From assembly GCA_016875395.1 (NCBI GenBank), contig VGRF01000019.1, positions 1-64,000 on the forward strand: 64,000 nt of DNA, in the 5' to 3' direction. This DNA is from Deltaproteobacteria bacterium. GTDB lineage: Bacteria > Myxococcota_A > UBA9160 > UBA6930. The position numbers and the translations under genes are program-made. This document shows positions 62,018 to 64,000 of the stretch, one piece after another; the stretch's first letter is position 1, and the number at the start of each line of letters is the position of its first letter. The notes below the pieces were generated by a model. That model was not told the origin of the DNA. It saw nothing but the letters and a program-made list of their open reading frames with translations, and searched no databases.

Positions 62018-64000
62018 GCAGGTGCTGCGGCGCCGCCGCCGGGTCGCCGCCCACGACTGCGAGCAGGTCGCGACGCAGCCGCTCGATCCCGCGCTTGTTG
62101 AGCAGGCGCTTCTCGCGCGGAGTCTTCACGTAGAAGCTGTCCGCGGCTTGATCGAGCACGGTGGTCGCCTTCGACACGTAGATCTCGAGGTCGTGCGCGG
62201 TGATCGTGCGCGTCAAGTCGTAGAGCAGACCGAGGCGGTCGTCGGCATTGACGTCGATCACCGTGAAGAAGTCCGACACGTCGTTGCGCACCGACACGCT
62301 CGGCGGCGTGTGCGATGCGATGCGCTTCGCGCTGCCGGGTGGCCGCGCCTGCTTCGCGATCAGGTCGGCGACCGCGACCTCGCCGCGCAGCACGCGCGCC
62401 AGCGAGCTCTCGAAACGCTGCCAGCGCTCCTCGCGGACCTCGTCGTCGCCGGCTGGCGTGCCCACGCGGTAGACCTCGAGCGCGAGGCCGTTCTTCGTGG
62501 TGTAGACGTGCGAGCCGAGGATGTTGATCCCCGCCGCGGTGAGACAGCCCGCGACGTTGGCGTAGAGGCCGTGCGCGTCACGCGCGCAAACGATCAGCTC
62601 GCTGAAGCCCGCGCGCATGTCGCGCACGGTGCGCGTCACGGTGTGGCGCTCGGGATCGAACTTGAAGAGCGCCTGCGCGTGCCGCGCGATCTGCGGCGGC
62701 GTGTGCGAGACGAAGTAACGGCGAGGCATGCGCTCGAAGAACTCGTCGATGCGCGCCGCCGCAACGCCCTCCTCCGCGAGCTCCGCGCGCGCGCCCTCCA
62801 TGCGCTGCTCGATGCGCCCCTCGATCAGCCCGAGCGCGAGGTCTTGCCCCTCGCCGCCGGCTTCGAGGTACTCGGCGGTGCGCTCGAACAGCTCCCGCAA
62901 CAACTCCGCGCGCCACTCGGTCCACGCCGACTTCGAGCTGGCGCGCATGTCGGCGAACGTGGCGAGGTAGAGGTTGTGCAGGTTCTCGCGATCACCGCAC
63001 AGCCGCGCGAACTCGACGATCACCTTCGGATCCGACAGATCGCGGCGCTGCGCCACGTGCGACATCACGAGGTGGTGGCGAATGATGAAGTTCGCGCGCG
63101 CGGCGCGCTCCGCGGGCAGCCCGAGCCTCGCGAGGCACTTCTCGCCGAGCTCGGCGCCGATCGCGGAGTGATCGCCACCGAAGCCCTTGCCGATGTCGTG
63201 CAGCAGGCAGCCGAGATAGACCATCGGTAGGTCTTGGGTGGTGTGCACGAGCTCGCTGAGGTCCTCGACCAGGCTCGCGTACTTGCCCTGCCAGAGCCGG
63301 CGCAGCTCTTCGACGAGGAAGATCGAGTGCACGTCGACCGTGTACGTGTGGTAGACGACGTGCTGCCAGCGGCACACGATGTGGTCCCACTCGGGCAGGT
63401 AGCGCCCTAACAAGCCCACGTCGTTCATCGCCATCAGGCTGCGCATCACGCGCCTCGGCGCGGAGAGGATCTGCACGAGCAGGTCGGCCACCGCCGGATC
63501 GCGCTGGTAGGCCTCGTCCACGAGATGCAGGTGCTCGCGCAGCATGCGGCGCGCCGCGCGCGAGAGCGGCACGTCGTGCGCCTGCGCGACGGCGAAGGCG
63601 AGCAAGAGGCGCAGCGGCTTCTCGCGCAGCAGCGCTGCATGCGGGATCTCGAGCTGGCCGCCGGCGATCTGGAAGCCCTCCTCCACCGCGATCCCCGCCG
63701 CCCGCGGCTTCGGCCGCACGCGCGCGAGGCACTGCTCGATCACGATCTCGGAGTGGGTCTGAATCGCGCGCGCGCAGCGGTAGTACTCGCGCATGAAGCG
63801 CTCGACGGGCAGCTCGCCCGACATCAGGTCGCGCTCGAAACCGAGCTTGCCCGCAAGCTGCTCCTGCAGCTCGAAGCTCATCTGATCGCTTTTGCGCTTG
63901 GTCTGGAGGTGGAGCGCGTTGCGCACGCGCCACACGAAGCCGAGCGCGTGCTGGTACTCGCGCAGCTCCGCCTCGGTGAGGAAGCCGACGTACAGCAGAT
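62010..64000 (-). CDS. glnD: PII uridylyltransferase, C-terminal part
   Basis: Open to the end of the window; the N-terminal nucleotidyltransferase domain lies outside. Visible: the GFLTEAELREYQHALGFVWRVRNALH linker, an HD domain (LGCLLHDIGKGFGGDHSAIGAELGEK) that removes UMP from PII, and two ACT domains (ELIVCARDAHGLYANVAGCLTAAGINILG and FTVIDVNADDRLGLLYDLTRTITA) that sense glutamine. It controls nitrogen metabolism via PII. Downstream it overlaps xerD. Confidence 0.95.
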   Translation of the reverse strand, partial: LLYVGFLTEAELREYQHALGFVWRVRNALHLQTKRKSDQMSFELQEQLAGKLGFERDLMSGELPVERFMREYYRCARAIQTHSEIVIEQCLARVRPKPRAAGIAVEEGFQIAGGQLEIPHAALLREKPLRLLLAFAVAQAHDVPLSRAARRMLREHLHLVDEAYQRDPAVADLLVQILSAPRRVMRSLMAMNDVGLLGRYLPEWDHIVCRWQHVVYHTYTVDVHSIFLVEELRRLWQGKYASLVEDLSELVHTTQDLPMVYLGCLLHDIGKGFGGDHSAIGAELGEKCLARLGLPAERAARANFIIRHHLVMSHVAQRRDLSDPKVIVEFARLCGDRENLHNLYLATFADMRASSKSAWTEWRAELLRELFERTAEYLEAGGEGQDLALGLIEGRIEQRMEGARAELAEEGVAAARIDEFFERMPRRYFVSHTPPQIARHAQALFKFDPERHTVTRTVRDMRAGFSELIVCARDAHGLYANVAGCLTAAGINILGSHVYTTKNGLALEVYRVGTPAGDDEVREERWQRFESSLARVLRGEVAVADLIAKQARPPGSAKRIASHTPPSVSVRNDVSDFFTVIDVNADDRLGLLYDLTRTITAHDLEIYVSKATTVLDQAADSFYVKTPREKRLLNKRGIERLRRDLLAVVGGDPAAAPQHLHG

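Overview
The window reads as chromosomal DNA of a high-GC (roughly 70% by eye) Gram-negative bacterium. Evidence for an outer membrane: a TonB-dependent receptor, an ExbB/ExbD/TonB-type set, lipoprotein signal peptides and a TPR/beta-barrel protein. The mix of short-chain dehydrogenases, SCP2-type thiolase with an OB-fold partner, F420-type LLM oxidoreductase, wax-ester synthase, sulfotransferase, SMP-30 lactonases, a sigma-54 activator and a PEP-CTERM protein suits an environmental deltaproteobacterial, Myxococcota-like or Binatota-like lineage. This placement is an inference; no rRNA gene is present to settle it.

Layout. 1-19.2 kb is mostly catabolic and transport: MFS carriers, a zinc alcohol dehydrogenase, a TonB receptor, a Tat-exported M28-like protein, the OB-fold/thiolase pair, SMP-30, a sulfotransferase-SDR couple, a heme-motif lipoprotein and two more SDRs. 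19.2-21.9 kb holds a DUF4124 protein and then a very small integrative element (excisionase-like HTH, RHH-like protein, tyrosine integrase) whose integrase reads into a tRNA-Lys(UUU) gene. 22-28 kb has a T2SSE-N-like protein, purA, serA and aroA. 28-36.5 kb is the most distinctive region: exbD/exbB divergent from a TonB-like gene, which is followed after 7 bp by a 1088-residue exported protein with about 42 D-x-D/N-x-D-G loops; then a LysM protein, a sigma-54 activator with its own -24/-12-like promoter, and a Cys-rich exported protein. 36.6-44 kb has typA/bipA, small proteins, a dienelactone hydrolase and a FecR / TPR-barrel / PEP-CTERM set. 44-50.9 kb carries an RluA-like/PUA/methyltransferase fusion, a class II nucleotidyltransferase and an LLM/enoyl-CoA hydratase pair. 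50.9-57 kb has a GNAT/WS-DGAT pair, an HMCES-like protein and a lipoprotein related to the 42-loop protein, next to a CAP protein. 57-64 kb is a housekeeping run on the minus strand: glnD, xerD, a second class II nucleotidyltransferase, scpA, scpB and an rsuA/rluB-type gene with an apparent frameshift.

For novelty the strongest signals are: (1) a DNA-level motif, TTGTTA followed by CGG, TGG, GGG or GGC, in about 20 copies on both strands, in several reading frames and also between genes; (2) the TonB/ExbBD-linked 42-loop protein and its smaller lipoprotein paralogue; (3) the roughly 1.9 kb integrative element at tRNA-Lys; and (4) proteins that have lost catalytic residues or been rearranged. 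No CRISPR array, rRNA, prophage or insertion sequence was recognised, and no stretch longer than 300 bases lacks a gene.
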